This document shows positions 11,069-19,796 of a stretch of DNA of 64,000 nucleotides, one piece after another. Position 1 is the stretch's first letter. Every line of letters begins with the position of its first letter. The stretch is taken from positions 1-64,000 of the forward strand of contig CAJNDS010002075.1 of the NCBI GenBank assembly GCA_905221605.1. Direction: 5' to 3'. The notes beneath the pieces are model-generated. The model was not told where the DNA came from. It was given only the letters and a program-made list of their open reading frames with translations, and did not search any database. This DNA comes from Symbiodinium natans (taxonomy: Eukaryota; Sar; Dinophyceae; Suessiales; Symbiodiniaceae). The position numbers and the translations under genes were made by a program.

Positions 11069-11080
11069 GGTTATGAGCCC
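11069..11080 (+). other. Primer-binding site: internal initiator tRNA-Met type
   Basis: GGTTATGAGCCC starts at the base after the LTR. It is the exact reverse complement of GGGCUCAUAACC, the anticodon arm of yeast-type initiator tRNA-Met including CAU. The usual TGG start complementary to the tRNA 3' CCA is absent. This is the arrangement of Drosophila copia, which is primed by a 5' half of that tRNA. Confidence 0.75.
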
Positions 11081-11246
11081 AAATTAGGTTCCCTGCGGTT
11101 AAGTGTTCTCTTAAGGTTTTTGGGATCAAGAAGCAACGCCTTCTCCCAAGCGATGGCTCCAGCCTTCCTCGGATGGTGGAAAAAATGGTGGAGCTGGAAG
11201 TGGTGCAGCTGAGTCTCTGGGTGAAAGGGCGGCGCTGGAAGAGGTA

Positions 11247-14200
11247 ATGCCTGGCGCTGAAGAACATCTGGAGGAAACCTCGGTTGCAGAAGGCCCCAAT
11301 GAGGGTATGAATCCCAATGTGGATATGGTTAGCAATGCTGAAGCTGAAGGACGAGCTGTTTCTGTATCGCCAAAGCCTGGGGAAAAGAGGAACTGGGACG
11401 CGACTGGCGGTATAGACCGTGAACTGGAGGTGACCGTTTTACGCGTGTTGCAAAGGCATGGGTATCAGCCGTCGGCTTCAACTTGGGGCCGAATGGTGGA
11501 CCAAGGGTCTCAGATCCATCTGAGTGGAGAAGTGCTGCAAGCTTCCAGGAGACCTCTGAACAAGATTAAGGAGGATCCCTCGGCGAGTTCCATGTGCGGT
11601 GGAAGCAGTTATGAACAGTCGATAAAGGGTGCGGACAGTTTTGAAGCTGCACCAACTGCTGAATACACCATGGGGGAGGAGGAGATCTTAGAGATGGAGG
11701 TTGAAAGGTTGCGCCAGTTGTCGGAAGAAGCGGATGAGATGCGCCAAGTCTCTGAAATGGATGGTTTTCGGAAAGATGAGCATCTGATTCAAGCGTGTGA
11801 TGGGACAACTTGGGAATGGCACATCCACGAAGATGGGAGACAGGATTACTACTGCCTGGATACGCAGGAAAGCAAGTGGACGCTGCCGGATGTAGGTGAA
11901 AAGATGGGAAGCGACGAGGTGGTTGGGTCTCCTTCGGGCAATGAGCTGGAAATGGAAACTGCACTGGGTCCTTCATCGTCTACTCCGACACCTGAGTCTA
12001 CGAGGGCATTCCAGGGTAGTGTAAATAGTGTAGTTGAAAAAGATTTTTCCTCTACTATTGGGGATAGCGGTTTGAGGGCTGGTGGTGACGCCCAGACCTC
12101 GGGTTCCCCTGATGAGGAAGGAATTTCTGGAATCCGAACAGACATGGCTGGAGAACATCTGGATCGGGAAGGAATAGAAGCACTTTCTGAGGGTGTCGCA
12201 GCGGTGAAATCTGTGGATCCAGAGGACAAAATACCCAATGCGGAGGTGGAGGCTGTGTCGGCTACGGAAGAGCGAGTGGTGGATGTGGTACCTGGCATTC
12301 AGGAGGGCGGTCCTGGAGATCTGGATGACGGATGGAAAAAGTTGTGCATTACGACTGAGGAGGTCTCTTCGTTTGGTGCCATAAATTCTGCCATTCAAGG
12401 GAAAAATGAAGTTTCTGAAATAGCTGGAGACACAGTTGATCTGAAGGATGAGGCCTGGAGCGCCAATGAAGCGCGGGCCAATGTGCCAGATAGTACCTGG
12501 AGTGCAGAGGAGGCACGGGTTGAGGCGCATGTGGTTTCATGTTCCGCGGATGACTGCAACAATGGGGCGCAGGTCTCCGTAGCAGCCGACGATGGAGGCT
12601 CACACGTGGACGCACTAGTGCAGCCTGAAGTTGGTGGCGAGGAACAGAATGGTGAAGGCTACACCGGAGCCAATGTGGCAGCTGTGGCCAATGATGGTGG
12701 TGATTCTCTTTTGGAAACCATGGAGCCAAAGGAGCCTGCGGTGGAAGAAAATGTGCCTACCGCGGATGACCAATCAAACAACCCTGCAGTGGAAGAAAAT
12801 TTGCCTGCTGCAGAAGGTTTGACAAAGGACTCCAACGGTGGGTCCACTCCTAGGAAAGGGGAGGTATTGCCGTCTGAAAGCTTGCCGGAAGTCGACACCG
12901 AGCGAACTGTAACAGATGAGGCAAAGCCGTTGGCTGGAAAAGAAGATGGTCCTGAATCCCTGGAGCACAAGGTGGACGATCTTGTGGGACTCGTGCAGGA
13001 GCAGGACGAGCAGCTTGGCCCAGAGGTGGAAGCAAGGGATGTTCCAGGAGCCGACGAAAAGGAGGTGGTTTCTGAAGAACAAACAAAGGAAGTGCCCAAT
13101 GAGGGAGCCTTGGTTACACCTGGGAAGCATTTTTATCAAGCGGGAGATATGATCACTGGTCTGGTGCGCTACATCAATGTACATGGAGCCTTTTTGGACC
13201 ACGGTGATGTGAATGTGCTGATTCCTGCAGAAGGGAAAAATACACCTTCTTTCAAAATTGGTGACACTGTCGATGCGGCAGTGAAGAGGGTGGAAGATGA
13301 TGGCACTGTGATCTTAGATTCCTACCTGGTTTTGGAAGAGGACGTGGAGGACTCTTCTTCAGCGCGGCGCAAATGGAAAGACAGCGGCTGGGGTACATGG
13401 TGGGAAGATTCATGGTGCGCTGGTCAATGGTACCAAGATTCCAACGGTCAATGGGACTGGAAATGGGAAGAATGGCAATCCGATGAATGGTTTGCTGATC
13501 AGGGATTATCCTCAGAAGAACAAGAGGAATCCTCTCAAAAGCAACTCTACGGAGAGAAGATCTATAGAGCACTCCTGGAGGAGGCAAAAGCTGATAAGGC
13601 TTATTTGGGCAAAATCACTGGGATGTTGCTGAGTCGTCAAATGGACGAGGTTATGGAGTTTGTTGCAGATCATGCATTGATGAACAATGAAGCTCGGCAT
13701 GCATACAACATCTTGCAAAGTGATGGTTGGAAGCCCGATGGTACAGAATGTGCAGGCTTGGAAAAAACAATAACCTTTTCCCGGAAGCAGTACCACAACG
13801 CGCTCTACGAACTGGCACGTAAGAAAAGGAGATATAGTGAACCGGTCGTAGGTGAGGCGGTGGCAGTGTTGCTAAGCCAAGGCGGAGATGAACTTTGGAA
13901 TGCGCTCTGGCTGGATACCAAGCGGTTTTTGCAAGAGCTTGATGGTGCAGTTGAATCTATGAGTGTGAGGGAGAACAAGCCAATGGAAGCCTACATGGAC
14001 CCGGATCAGTGTAGAAAGGTTCACATGACGCCAAGAACTGTGTCACCAGGGTACAGCAAGCTGTGCAAATTCTTCAATCAAGGGAGGTGTCGCAATGGAA
14101 GCGAGTGTCCCTATGAGCATCGTCGTCATGGTGATGGGTGGCCAGAAAGAGGTCCAACTGAGCCAGAGAACAGCCAAAAAGCTGGTGACGAGGATGGGGA

Positions 14201-14471
14201 CATTGGTAGCCCTCCTACAGATGAAGGCACAGTTGATGAGGCACAGCAGGAGCGGGAGGATTCAGCCTTCCGGGCCAAGTACAACTTTGGTAAAGGTGCG
14301 TCAAAAGGTGAGCCTGTGTCAGCGAGTCAAAAAAGCAGATGTGTTTGTACTACAACCAGGGTGGTTGTAAATATGGAAATTCCTGCAGATATGCGCACGA
14401 CGAAAAAGCGGTTTTGGAAGGGACTTGGGAACCCGGCAGATCCTGGGACAATGCTTCTCGGAAAGCCATAA
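11247..14471 (+). CDS. LTR-element sense ORF 1: WW, S1 and CCCH-finger protein (gag-like position)
   Basis: 1,074 codons from ATG 11,247. The frame is open for 44 more codons upstream, back to TAA at 11,112. A WW-like domain covers residues 189-214 (W189, W211, P214, with an aromatic YY pair at 201-202). A long acidic low-complexity middle follows. An S1-like RNA-binding fold lies at about 630-696 ('GDMITGLVRYINVHGAFLDH'). A Trp-rich stretch at about 706-752 ('WGTWWEDSW') follows it. A CCCH finger CX7CX5CX3H spans residues 940-958. These are RNA-binding modules, fitting a capsid/RNA-packaging role by position, which is inference. The frame leaves protein-like sequence near 14,330: the last 45 or so codons are a poor continuation, and finger sequence resumes in the -1 frame. 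Confidence 0.7.
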   Translation: MPGAEEHLEETSVAEGPNEGMNPNVDMVSNAEAEGRAVSVSPKPGEKRNWDATGGIDRELEVTVLRVLQRHGYQPSASTWGRMVDQGSQIHLSGEVLQASRRPLNKIKEDPSASSMCGGSSYEQSIKGADSFEAAPTAEYTMGEEEILEMEVERLRQLSEEADEMRQVSEMDGFRKDEHLIQACDGTTWEWHIHEDGRQDYYCLDTQESKWTLPDVGEKMGSDEVVGSPSGNELEMETALGPSSSTPTPESTRAFQGSVNSVVEKDFSSTIGDSGLRAGGDAQTSGSPDEEGISGIRTDMAGEHLDREGIEALSEGVAAVKSVDPEDKIPNAEVEAVSATEERVVDVVPGIQEGGPGDLDDGWKKLCITTEEVSSFGAINSAIQGKNEVSEIAGDTVDLKDEAWSANEARANVPDSTWSAEEARVEAHVVSCSADDCNNGAQVSVAADDGGSHVDALVQPEVGGEEQNGEGYTGANVAAVANDGGDSLLETMEPKEPAVEENVPTADDQSNNPAVEENLPAAEGLTKDSNGGSTPRKGEVLPSESLPEVDTERTVTDEAKPLAGKEDGPESLEHKVDDLVGLVQEQDEQLGPEVEARDVPGADEKEVVSEEQTKEVPNEGALVTPGKHFYQAGDMITGLVRYINVHGAFLDHGDVNVLIPAEGKNTPSFKIGDTVDAAVKRVEDDGTVILDSYLVLEEDVEDSSSARRKWKDSGWGTWWEDSWCAGQWYQDSNGQWDWKWEEWQSDEWFADQGLSSEEQEESSQKQLYGEKIYRALLEEAKADKAYLGKITGMLLSRQMDEVMEFVADHALMNNEARHAYNILQSDGWKPDGTECAGLEKTITFSRKQYHNALYELARKKRRYSEPVVGEAVAVLLSQGGDELWNALWLDTKRFLQELDGAVESMSVRENKPMEAYMDPDQCRKVHMTPRTVSPGYSKLCKFFNQGRCRNGSECPYEHRRHGDGWPERGPTEPENSQKAGDEDGDIGSPPTDEGTVDEAQQEREDSAFRAKYNFGKGASKGEPVSASQKSRCVCTTTRVVVNMEIPADMRTTKKRFWKGLGNPADPGTMLLGKP

Positions 14472-14995
14472 GGGACGCAGGGTTCCATCATTGCTGCTTC
14501 GACTACTATCTCAGAGGGAGATGTCGCGTGCGATATGGTTGCAAGTATTCCCACGACGACATGTCAGAAGAGCGACTGGCTCAACTGAAGTATCTGGCGA
14601 ATGTGGCGAACCAGGTTCGGTTTCAAAGAGAAAGAGGACTGGAGATTTCAGACAGGAATACCTTCCAACCACCTGTAAGTGGGGGAGCGGAATCTTCATC
14701 ATCTTCGGCACCACAGGCGTTGCAAATGACCAATGTGTCAAAGAAAGCAGGTGAGGTTGATACGCTGGATGGAGCAGAAGGAGATGTACAAAAGGATTCG
14801 GTGGCAGAGTCCACCACTGTACGTCTTCAGAATCCGGAAGAGCCAATAGAAAATTGGATGGCTCGCAACCAACACTTGTGGGTGTATACGCCTCACGTAA
14901 GTGACGTGATGATCAAGCTTGGTGTGACCAACGTCAAGGAGCTCCAGGAGTATATCTTCGTGGAAGATTTGGTTGAAAAAGGGGTTAACAGGTGA
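14339..14995 (+). CDS. LTR-element sense ORF 1 continuation in the -1 frame: two CCCH fingers
   Basis: 218 codons from an ATG, but the frame is open from about 14,312, after a TGA. It begins with a CCCH finger at residues 2-21 ('CLYYNQGGCKYGNSCRYAH', CX7CX5CX3H). A second, CX8CX5CX3H, lies at about residues 57-77 ('YLRGRCRVRYGCKYSH'). The preceding ORF already carries a similar finger, so together they read as one protein with three fingers. The switch must occur between about 14,308 and 14,338, next to a run of six A (14,328-14,333). Either the copy lost one base or ribosomes slip. No canonical X XXY YYZ heptamer lies in the zero frame. Confidence 0.6.
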   Translation: MCLYYNQGGCKYGNSCRYAHDEKAVLEGTWEPGRSWDNASRKAIRDAGFHHCCFDYYLRGRCRVRYGCKYSHDDMSEERLAQLKYLANVANQVRFQRERGLEISDRNTFQPPVSGGAESSSSSAPQALQMTNVSKKAGEVDTLDGAEGDVQKDSVAESTTVRLQNPEEPIENWMARNQHLWVYTPHVSDVMIKLGVTNVKELQEYIFVEDLVEKGVNR

Positions 14996-15423
14996 CGGCC
15001 TGCAAAATTCTGGAACTGGTGGGTGGTGTCTGTTACCGGCCAATGTCGCCGGACGTGGCTGTTTCTACCAAGGCATCGGTACGCATGGAGCAATCTTCTG
15101 GAAGCCGTGAAGCTGGAAGAGGTGCGGTGAGAACTATCTCTCAGGTGCGTGAAGCTGAAGGTCCTGGTACAAAAGAGATGCCGCGAGGGTCTTATCGAGA
15201 GATTTTCGACAAAGGCAAGTACCGTGACGCTTGGACGCTTGCGCAGAGGTCTCCGCCGTGCGTGCAGAGGTTGCAGTGGGTGGGGGTTGGAATGCCACCG
15301 GTGAACCCGCCGAAAAAGGGTTACAGGTCAAGATCAAACCCTGTTAGAAGGGGAAGGCCCTTGCTGGATCGAAAGCAGGTGCGACTTGTGCCACGTTCTC
15401 ACTCAAATCGGCGCCTGCGCTAA
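14992..15423 (+). CDS. Possible further continuation of ORF 1 (basic tail)
   Basis: 143 codons in a third frame, beginning at a GTG that overlaps the TGA of the preceding ORF (GTGA). The C-terminus is Arg-rich ('RRGRPLLDRKQVRLVPRSHS') and reads like protein. It could be joined by splicing or another frame break, or be fortuitous. Its last 80 bp overlap the end of the antisense frame. Confidence 0.35.
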   Translation: MTACKILELVGGVCYRPMSPDVAVSTKASVRMEQSSGSREAGRGAVRTISQVREAEGPGTKEMPRGSYREIFDKGKYRDAWTLAQRSPPCVQRLQWVGVGMPPVNPPKKGYRSRSNPVRRGRPLLDRKQVRLVPRSHSNRRLR

Positions 15424-16207
15424 TAACCAAATTTCGATCCATTTTATTGGACCCTTTTTGACAGTCCTTTTGCCCCACAGGCAACTTGCCGACAGCAACC
15501 TTCCAATAAATCCGATTCAGAAGGCCTTTGGTAAGCAATTGCTGATGACTCTTCTGCGCCTGAAGGACATCCAATATTTTCGTACCATCACCACGGAGTT
15601 CATTGCTCCCACCTTCTCCTTCTTTTTGACCAGTCTCTTCGCCAGGAATTTGTACTGCTCCTTCTAGCGCCGTCTCCTGTCCAGCCACATCTTGCCCAGG
15701 TAGAACTTGAGCGCTTTCAGATATATTCACCTGTCCAGCAACACCTTGCCCAGGTAAAACCTCATCCGTGGAGCCCACCGCCAGCGAACCAACAATAACA
15801 GAGCCATCCCTTGCCCTTTTTTGAGACTGCTCAGCTCGACGAGAAGGTTGTGATAGCGAAAAAACTTGAGAAGTCACTTCTTGGCGGGTCTCCCCCCGCG
15901 ACGCTTTGTCGCGCCCTTCGCCAAGGTGAACCGATTTTTTCTGCTCTTCATTGGAGCTTGGAGAACCAGTAAGTGGAACATTGCCACGTGTCTCAGTTCT
16001 CTGCGAATCCCTTTCTCGCAAAAAGCTTTCCCTCAGGTGTCGCGCGTTGTTGGTTTCTTCCTCGCTTGAATCACCTGAGGAATCGGCGTAGGAGACCAAA
16101 GCTCCCGCCTGATCATCATCATCCACCACATCTGCCCACGCTCCGCTGAATCGATACGACAAACCACCACGAGGTTTCAACTTCAATGGCTTTGGCTTTT
16201 CCACCAC
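15344..16207 (-). CDS. Antisense frame inside the LTR element (287 codons)
   Basis: It is open on the minus strand from just after a TGA near 16,220 to a stop at 15,344. The first codon offered is GTG; the only internal Met is close to the C-terminus, so no normal ATG start exists without splicing. The protein is hydrophilic and looks coding in composition. It has an acidic block ('VVDDDDQAG', 'SSGDSSEEE') and an imperfect repeat ('VLPGQGVAGQ', 'VLPGQDVAGQ', then 'IPGEETGQ'). No domain is recognised. It starts 4 bp from the ATG of the divergent sense ORF at 16,211 and ends inside the tail of sense ORF 1. It may be a real antisense gene, or chance openness over an intron of the sense transcript. 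Confidence 0.4.
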   Translation of the reverse strand: MVEKPKPLKLKPRGGLSYRFSGAWADVVDDDDQAGALVSYADSSGDSSEEETNNARHLRESFLRERDSQRTETRGNVPLTGSPSSNEEQKKSVHLGEGRDKASRGETRQEVTSQVFSLSQPSRRAEQSQKRARDGSVIVGSLAVGSTDEVLPGQGVAGQVNISESAQVLPGQDVAGQETALEGAVQIPGEETGQKEGEGGSNELRGDGTKILDVLQAQKSHQQLLTKGLLNRIYWKVAVGKLPVGQKDCQKGSNKMDRNLVISAGADLSENVAQVAPAFDPARAFPF

Positions 16208-16210
16208 AGC

Positions 16211-18997
16211 ATGTCGTCAGACGGTGCAAGCGAACAGGATTTGAACCTGGCACTGGTGGACGATGCTGATCAGTCAATGGATGATGGTACAGCAGTGGTT
16301 CCGGCGTATGACCCACGAATACTGATTCAATCGCCAACAACTGATTGGGTTATGCGTCGTGGTTTGACCGATCGTGCCATCTGGCCCGCAATAGCGGCTG
16401 CAGCGCAGAAAATATGTGCTGAAATGGTTCAAGTGGATGAACTGAATGCCCAGTTGGAGACTGGGAGACTCCTTTTCCAAAGGAGAGATGAAGGACATTA
16501 TGGTGATTTGCATCATCCGTTCCATGAAGCTCCGTGCTTGCCAGTTGTGGGAAATTATCCTCTTTCGGTGATGGGTGTATTGCTATCTCCTGGCCTGGAA
16601 AGGGAATTCAGAAATACTGAAAAGTTTGGAACTGCTATGGAGGCAATAGCCTACGATTGGAGCCGCAGTCCAGGCATGGAAGTTCATGTCGGACTTATGG
16701 CGAGGGTAGCCAAATTGGTTTTCCCGTTTCTTACTCTAGGAGGCCAAGGGATGGTGGTGAACTCAGAATTTATCTGGCAGCGCGGGAGGGACCAATTGAT
16801 GGAGTTCCTTCAGGCGGCGACTTGTGCTGATCAGTTGGAGGATCTCTGGAAAAGAATGGACGACGACGCTGATGCGGAAGTGGATCCTTCAGGGATGGTG
16901 CTGGAGATCTCTGGACAGCAAGATGCGGTTCTTGAACAAGGGATCAATGAAACCCCTCTTCCCATAGAAGATGCTGGAAGTGAAACGATTGGTGACACTG
17001 GAATCGATGGCAATGCGCCAGAAATTTCTCCAGAAGAGGAGACGACCAGTGGTTCGTCAAGATTGGCTGGCACAAGAATGTTCTTGTGGTCGGTGTATTC
17101 TCGAGTGGCTTCCAACTGGGATTTTTCGATGCAAGACCGCACAACTGGGAGGATCTTCGACAACAGTACGAAAGGGTATCCTGGTGAAGGACCGAACAAT
17201 GGTGATGATTTTTCCTCTAAGAGGAACTTACCCTGGATCTCTGAAGATTACCTCGACGGAGTGGTGTCAAAAAAGATGGAAAGGTCTTCAGATATGGATG
17301 GGTTGGATGGGTTTGTTCCGGAAAGTGAGGGACAGTTGGAAAAGGTAGAGGTGGAGAATGTAACTGCCTCTAGAATTCTTATGGCTCTTTGGAAAAAGGG
17401 ATATAGAGCCGGGTGTAGGAGGTTGTGTCGTTCAAATGTATCTGGACCCAAGGTTGGAGTAACAAATCGTCCAATCAAAACGATGCGGGAGATCGGCACT
17501 AGAAAGGCCTTCTTGAAAACGTTCAATATTTTTGGATCGTCTCAGCATGGCTCAGGAGCTGGTGGGAAACCAATCATGAAGGTGGTAGGACCAAGGCCAG
17601 GTTTTCCAGCTGTTCTCAATGCATCAAACACTGATAGCACCTTGGGTGAAGGGAGCAGTTCTCAGGTACATGACAATGTCCGTGTAGAGCAGAATCGCCC
17701 TATGGACCGGTACGAAGCGGAGCGTCTGGAGAAGAGGAAGAAAGGCATCTGCTATTGGTTCAGCAGGGGAAAAGATCGCTGCAAATTTGGTGAGAGCTGC
17801 AAATTCATCCATTCAAAGGATGATGTGGTGCTACAGTCGTATTGGTGCAAATACTATGTGGCTGGGAGACACTGCTTCGCTGGAGAGGACTGTAAGTTCT
17901 CGCACGATGCAACTGGTGTAAGGTGTATCCAGTTTGCTCAGTCTGGGAAGTGCCGTCATGGGGACAGGTGCGTCTTCGAACATGGTGATCCGCTGGATGG
18001 ACAGAGGCCAAGGTCGCCTAGGACGCCCCCAAGGGATAGTCCACGGAGGAGTACTGGTACAAGAGGTGGAGGAAAGGAAATCTCTCCTGAACGTTATGAT
18101 GAAGAAGAGGAGGATTTGATGGTGTATGACGACGATACCAAGATGATAGAACTGCTGATGGAGGCAATTTCGTATATGTCTGATGGTAAGTCAGATTTAG
18201 CCCGCGCAGAGGCGGATCCGGTGTTCAAACTCTTGAAGTTCAATGGAAATACTGAACAGATGGATGCAGAATGGTGTTCATGGACATCTGGTATGTTGTC
18301 TTTACTAGAACTTCACGAAATAGTGAAGTCGTATGAGATTCCACTGGGAGAAGTGGAGGAGTGGATCAATGACCTGAGGATATGGTTCCAGCGAGCCAAT
18401 ATGAAAGAAGAGAGAGATCCAAAAAGGGGCAAAAAGAGGTCCCTAGAAGGGGAGTCTGGTAAGGACACTCCTGCTAAAAAGGAGGTAGTTGGAACCTCGG
18501 AGACGGATGTCACCGTTGAGGAAGAGGTTAAAAAGGCCAAAAAGAAGAGGAAGACTACAGCAAGTGAGGATCCCTATACTCTTCTGGTTCCAAAGCCGAA
18601 GAAGATGCCGGTGAACATTGAGAAGGGTGGATCGTCATCAAAGGCGGTGGTTTCTGGAGGGGAAAAGGCCTCTTCGCGAACGCGCACAAAGACAAGCGTT
18701 TCAGGAAAGACGCAAAAGAAAGAGAAAAGTCAGAGTCCAAAGAAGGAAGAGGTGGCAACGGTGAAAGGTCCTGAGGAAAAGGATCGTTCCTCTGATGTGG
18801 ATGCGCAAGCGTCTACCACTGTGGATGCAGAACTGGGTCAATCTTGCCAAGCAATTGAAGACGCGAAGAGAGAAGGGTTGGTATCCTCAATCCAAAGGTG
18901 TGTGCAGGATCCTGTTCTTACAGTGTCGGACCTGGAGCATGTTTTGCTGCGACTTCATCTAAGCATCGACGCCAACCGGAAGAAGAAGAAGGGATGA
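16211..18997 (+). CDS. LTR-element sense ORF 2: three tandem CCCH fingers, basic tail
   Basis: 928 codons from ATG 16,211. CTTTTCCACCACAG, which could be a splice acceptor, lies directly in front of it. Residues 1-210 look globular ('FPFLTLGGQGMVVNSEFIW'). Three CCCH fingers occupy residues 514-591: 'CYWFSRGKDRCKFGESCKFIH' with the looser spacing CX9CX5CX3H, then two CX8CX5CX3H fingers ('CKYYVAGRHC', 'CIQFAQSGKC'). The segment from about residue 730 is rich in Lys, Glu and Ser ('KKAKKKRKTTAS') and nuclear-signal-like. CCCH fingers usually bind RNA (known). No polymerase or integrase motif is present. It could be a captured host gene or a second structural protein; I cannot decide. Confidence 0.65.
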   Translation: MSSDGASEQDLNLALVDDADQSMDDGTAVVPAYDPRILIQSPTTDWVMRRGLTDRAIWPAIAAAAQKICAEMVQVDELNAQLETGRLLFQRRDEGHYGDLHHPFHEAPCLPVVGNYPLSVMGVLLSPGLEREFRNTEKFGTAMEAIAYDWSRSPGMEVHVGLMARVAKLVFPFLTLGGQGMVVNSEFIWQRGRDQLMEFLQAATCADQLEDLWKRMDDDADAEVDPSGMVLEISGQQDAVLEQGINETPLPIEDAGSETIGDTGIDGNAPEISPEEETTSGSSRLAGTRMFLWSVYSRVASNWDFSMQDRTTGRIFDNSTKGYPGEGPNNGDDFSSKRNLPWISEDYLDGVVSKKMERSSDMDGLDGFVPESEGQLEKVEVENVTASRILMALWKKGYRAGCRRLCRSNVSGPKVGVTNRPIKTMREIGTRKAFLKTFNIFGSSQHGSGAGGKPIMKVVGPRPGFPAVLNASNTDSTLGEGSSSQVHDNVRVEQNRPMDRYEAERLEKRKKGICYWFSRGKDRCKFGESCKFIHSKDDVVLQSYWCKYYVAGRHCFAGEDCKFSHDATGVRCIQFAQSGKCRHGDRCVFEHGDPLDGQRPRSPRTPPRDSPRRSTGTRGGGKEISPERYDEEEEDLMVYDDDTKMIELLMEAISYMSDGKSDLARAEADPVFKLLKFNGNTEQMDAEWCSWTSGMLSLLELHEIVKSYEIPLGEVEEWINDLRIWFQRANMKEERDPKRGKKRSLEGESGKDTPAKKEVVGTSETDVTVEEEVKKAKKKRKTTASEDPYTLLVPKPKKMPVNIEKGGSSSKAVVSGGEKASSRTRTKTSVSGKTQKKEKSQSPKKEEVATVKGPEEKDRSSDVDAQASTTVDAELGQSCQAIEDAKREGLVSSIQRCVQDPVLTVSDLEHVLLRLHLSIDANRKKKKG

Positions 18998-19348
18998 CTG
19001 GATGGTATTGATGAGGGAATGGTTTTTTCTCTTTCTGAAGACAAGTGCGCTGGAACAGCCAATGTGCTGAAAGTATGGTGGTTACTATTAAGGGTAAGGA
19101 AATCCCTGATAGCCTTTTGCGTAGCGAAGACCGCGGTTCGTGGTGAAGAAGGCTGAAGAGTCTTCAAAGATGGGAGAATTATAGAGGTAAAAAGATTCTC
19201 CATGGTAAAATGTGTTTAGCCAATGTGCTATAAATTCGTCCTGGATGACGTTAAACCATAAGATGCATTTAAAGCAGCTGGCTGCTGCCGTAATGGCAGC
19301 TTTTGGCCAAAAGTCTGCACCTCCAGTTTGTGTCCTAGGAAATCCTAG
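18998..19348 (+). other. 3' untranslated interior of the LTR element
   Basis: No coding is recognised. It ends with a short palindrome CCTAGGAAATCCTAGG at 19,334-19,349, immediately before the purine tract. Confidence 0.6.
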
Positions 19349-19359
19349 GACAGGGGGAG
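19349..19359 (+). other. Polypurine tract
   Basis: GACAGGGGGAG sits directly against the TG that starts the right LTR, where plus-strand DNA synthesis is primed in LTR retroelements. The left LTR has telomere-like sequence there instead, as expected. Confidence 0.8.
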
Positions 19360-19625
19360 TGCGGAGCTGCAGTTTGTATTCAGGAATTGTGTTAGGGTTG
19401 AAGGAAAAAGGGTCAATGCACCCGATAATACTTGGCTCAAGGATGGCCAAGCGCCAGTCCGAAAAAAGCTTCGTGTGCCTGGGGTTGGGTTGTAGGAACC
19501 TGTGGTTTCCTCTCCCTCTCCTTGTGGTAAACCTTAATCCTTTTAGTGTGTGTTTCGGTTCAGGGAGTTCATCTAGGCAACCAAGGGTTGAGTTTCTTCC
19601 TTTTCCCCTTTCGGTTGCCCCCGTA
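19360..19625 (+). repeat. 3' LTR (266 bp)
   Basis: Same length as the left LTR, with a single base difference. TAGGG (19,626-19,630) follows as the right target duplication. Confidence 0.92.
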
Positions 19626-19796
19626 TAGGGTTTAGGGTTAGGGTTTAGGGAGTCGTCCCTAGCCTTTAGGGTTTAGGGTTCAGGGTTTCAAGCTTTTGGG
19701 GTCCATTACAGGGCTTATAATTGTGCCTTTCTGGGTCCCGCAACCGCAATACCCCCGAAAAAAGTAGCAACACCCTGGCGCTCTTGTACTCACCTG

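Larger units (their letters stand above)
10803..19625 (+). mobile_element. Complete LTR retroelement without pol, carrying CCCH-finger genes
   Basis: Two 266-bp direct repeats (10,803-11,068 and 19,360-19,625) bound an 8.29-kb interior. Both begin TG and end CCGTA. The flanks are TAGGG at 10,798-10,802 and 19,626-19,630, a 5-bp target duplication inside a TTTAGGG tract. GGTTATGAGCCC follows the left LTR directly; a purine tract precedes the right LTR directly. Copying by reverse transcription is therefore clear. I found no protease, integrase, reverse transcriptase or RNase H in any frame, so the element is probably mobilised by a partner. The start-site type resembles Drosophila copia, which primes on an internal part of initiator tRNA-Met (known). 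The interior carries a sense frame with WW, S1 and CCCH motifs, an antisense frame of 287 codons, and a second sense frame with three CCCH fingers. One LTR difference in 266 bp indicates a very recent insertion. Confidence 0.88.

Noticed and set aside
10802-11212. 136-codon frame at the left LTR, with a similar one at 19,212-19,628
   Set aside because: It lies mostly in the LTR and is the same chance frame in both copies. The LTR ends, primer site and duplication explain the sequence better.
14320-14340. Canonical X XXY YYZ slippery heptamer at the ORF 1 frame break
   Set aside because: In the zero frame the codons are CAA AAA AGC, so no heptamer has the required phase. A one-base deletion is equally likely.
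11069-19348. Reverse transcriptase, integrase or protease in the LTR element
   Set aside because: I looked for YxDD, the HHCC and DDE integrase signatures and DTG/DSG protease motifs in the long frames and saw none. A profile search could still find a diverged domain.
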